Source: CAYQJL01 sp964573295 (GTDB taxonomy: Bacteria > Eisenbacteria > RBG-16-71-46 > CAIMUX01 > WJJG01). Taken from it: a DNA stretch of 64,000 nucleotides. Both the position numbers and the translations under genes were made by a program. How positions within the stretch are numbered: the first letter of the stretch is position 1; every line of letters starts with the position of its first letter. Of the stretch, positions 63,613-64,000 are shown in pieces. The notes below the pieces were generated by a model. The model had not been told where the DNA came from, did not search any database, and saw nothing but the letters and a program-made list of their open reading frames with translations. The stretch covers positions 1 through 64,000 of the forward strand of contig CAZNJE010000006.1 of assembly GCA_964573295.1 (NCBI GenBank). The letters run 5' to 3'.

Positions 63613-64000
63613 TCACTCGAACAGACGCTTCACCGCTCCCCAGGTAGCCGACTGAATGTCGGTGGGAACATCATAGTAGAACCCAAGCCCCATTGACTGG
63701 GTGGGCCCCCACACGACGCTGGGATCCGCCCAGCCGGTACCGTAACCGGATGCCGGTGACAGGCATGTCCACGGGGTACCGCCGGGGCCGTCGAGGTCTG
63801 CGCTGCAGTAGAACGCCGCAGCGCCTCCAGGCCAGTTCGGCCAGTACCCCACCGTCAGTTCACCGTCGCTGAACGCATAGTCGGGAATGTCCACGTCGTG
63901 CTGGCTGATGTCAGGCCAGATGGCGGGCGGCCCGGGCTCGAAGTCGTAGAGGACCGATAGGACGGCTCCGGGCTCCGCCGTCACGCCGCCCTCCCAGATG
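63613..64000 (-). CDS. Partial secreted protein ending in the WGAVK tail (5' end cut by the window)
   Basis: The frame is open to the window edge; residues IWEGGVTAEPGAVLSVLYDFEPG begin it and the C-terminus ends in TDIQSATWGAVKRLFE. The visible part is rich in aromatic residues, Gly and Pro (FSDGELTVGYWPNWPGGAAAFYCS) and has no domain that I recognise. It converges on the beta-helix gene 37 bp away. It is the third protein of the window with this C-terminal pattern. Confidence 0.75.
   Translation of the reverse strand, partial: IWEGGVTAEPGAVLSVLYDFEPGPPAIWPDISQHDVDIPDYAFSDGELTVGYWPNWPGGAAAFYCSADLDGPGGTPWTCLSPASGYGTGWADPSVVWGPTQSMGLGFYYDVPTDIQSATWGAVKRLFE

Noticed and set aside
1..64000. tRNA or rRNA genes
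   Set aside because: No GGTTCGAATCC-like T-arm with a matching acceptor stem and no rRNA conserved blocks were seen by eye.

Overview
This is a high-GC (clearly above 60%) bacterial window of 64 kb from a chromosome. There is no phage, plasmid or transposon signature, no rRNA or tRNA, and no CRISPR array. Several secreted proteins end in a FlgD-like Ig domain. Others end in a short W-G-A-[IV]-K tail. A gingipain-type C25 peptidase, an Omp28-like protein and large beta-rich surface proteins are also present. Together these suggest a diderm of the FCB-like candidate phyla (Eisenbacteria / Krumholzibacteriota / Latescibacteria type). That placement is inference from protein style only; no marker gene is in the window.

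Layout. 1-9.7 kb: an exported TPR-CHAT cysteine protease, a convergent secreted subtilisin and a long repeat-built surface protein. 9.7-15.6 kb: a small conserved protein, a STAND ATPase/BTAD regulator, beta-carbonic anhydrase and DNA polymerase IV. 15.8-21.3 kb: a GH65 disaccharide phosphorylase fused to beta-phosphoglucomutase, and two overlapping GT4 glycosyltransferases. 21.6-26.4 kb: a C25 peptidase, then a convergent thioredoxin-fold Omp28-like gene whose reading frame contains an in-frame UGA at the first position of its CxxC motif, followed by a SECIS-like hairpin (probable selenoprotein). 26.6-36.3 kb: threonine aldolase, P5C dehydrogenase, fumarase, succinate-semialdehyde dehydrogenase, DUF72, MgtC, a DsrE-like protein and an FN3-like lipoprotein. 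36.4-44.5 kb: a PATAN protein with a degenerate PilT-like ATPase beside genuine pilT, an S9 peptidase, a decayed phosphoribosyltransferase, a DJ-1/PfpI protein and a Kef-type antiporter. 45-51.4 kb: a WGAIK-tailed secreted protein and an RND efflux operon ending in an exported nitroreductase.

51.6-58.4 kb is the most striking region. It is a compact one-strand operon of four related small secreted beta-sandwich proteins, a periplasmic-chaperone-like protein and a very large outer-membrane usher-like protein ending in DUF2914. The gene order matches a chaperone-usher fibre system, but none of the proteins looks like a standard family member. 58.7-64 kb: an MFS exporter, a TonB receptor broken by one base, a WGAIK-tailed beta-helix protein and a partial WGAVK-tailed protein.

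Two patterns run through the window. First, exported proteins carry one of two C-terminal tags: the FlgD-like domain (four proteins) or the WGA[IV]K tail (three proteins). Second, short tandem repeats with periods of 11-36 bp are unusually frequent at gene ends, and several copies span the stop codon itself.
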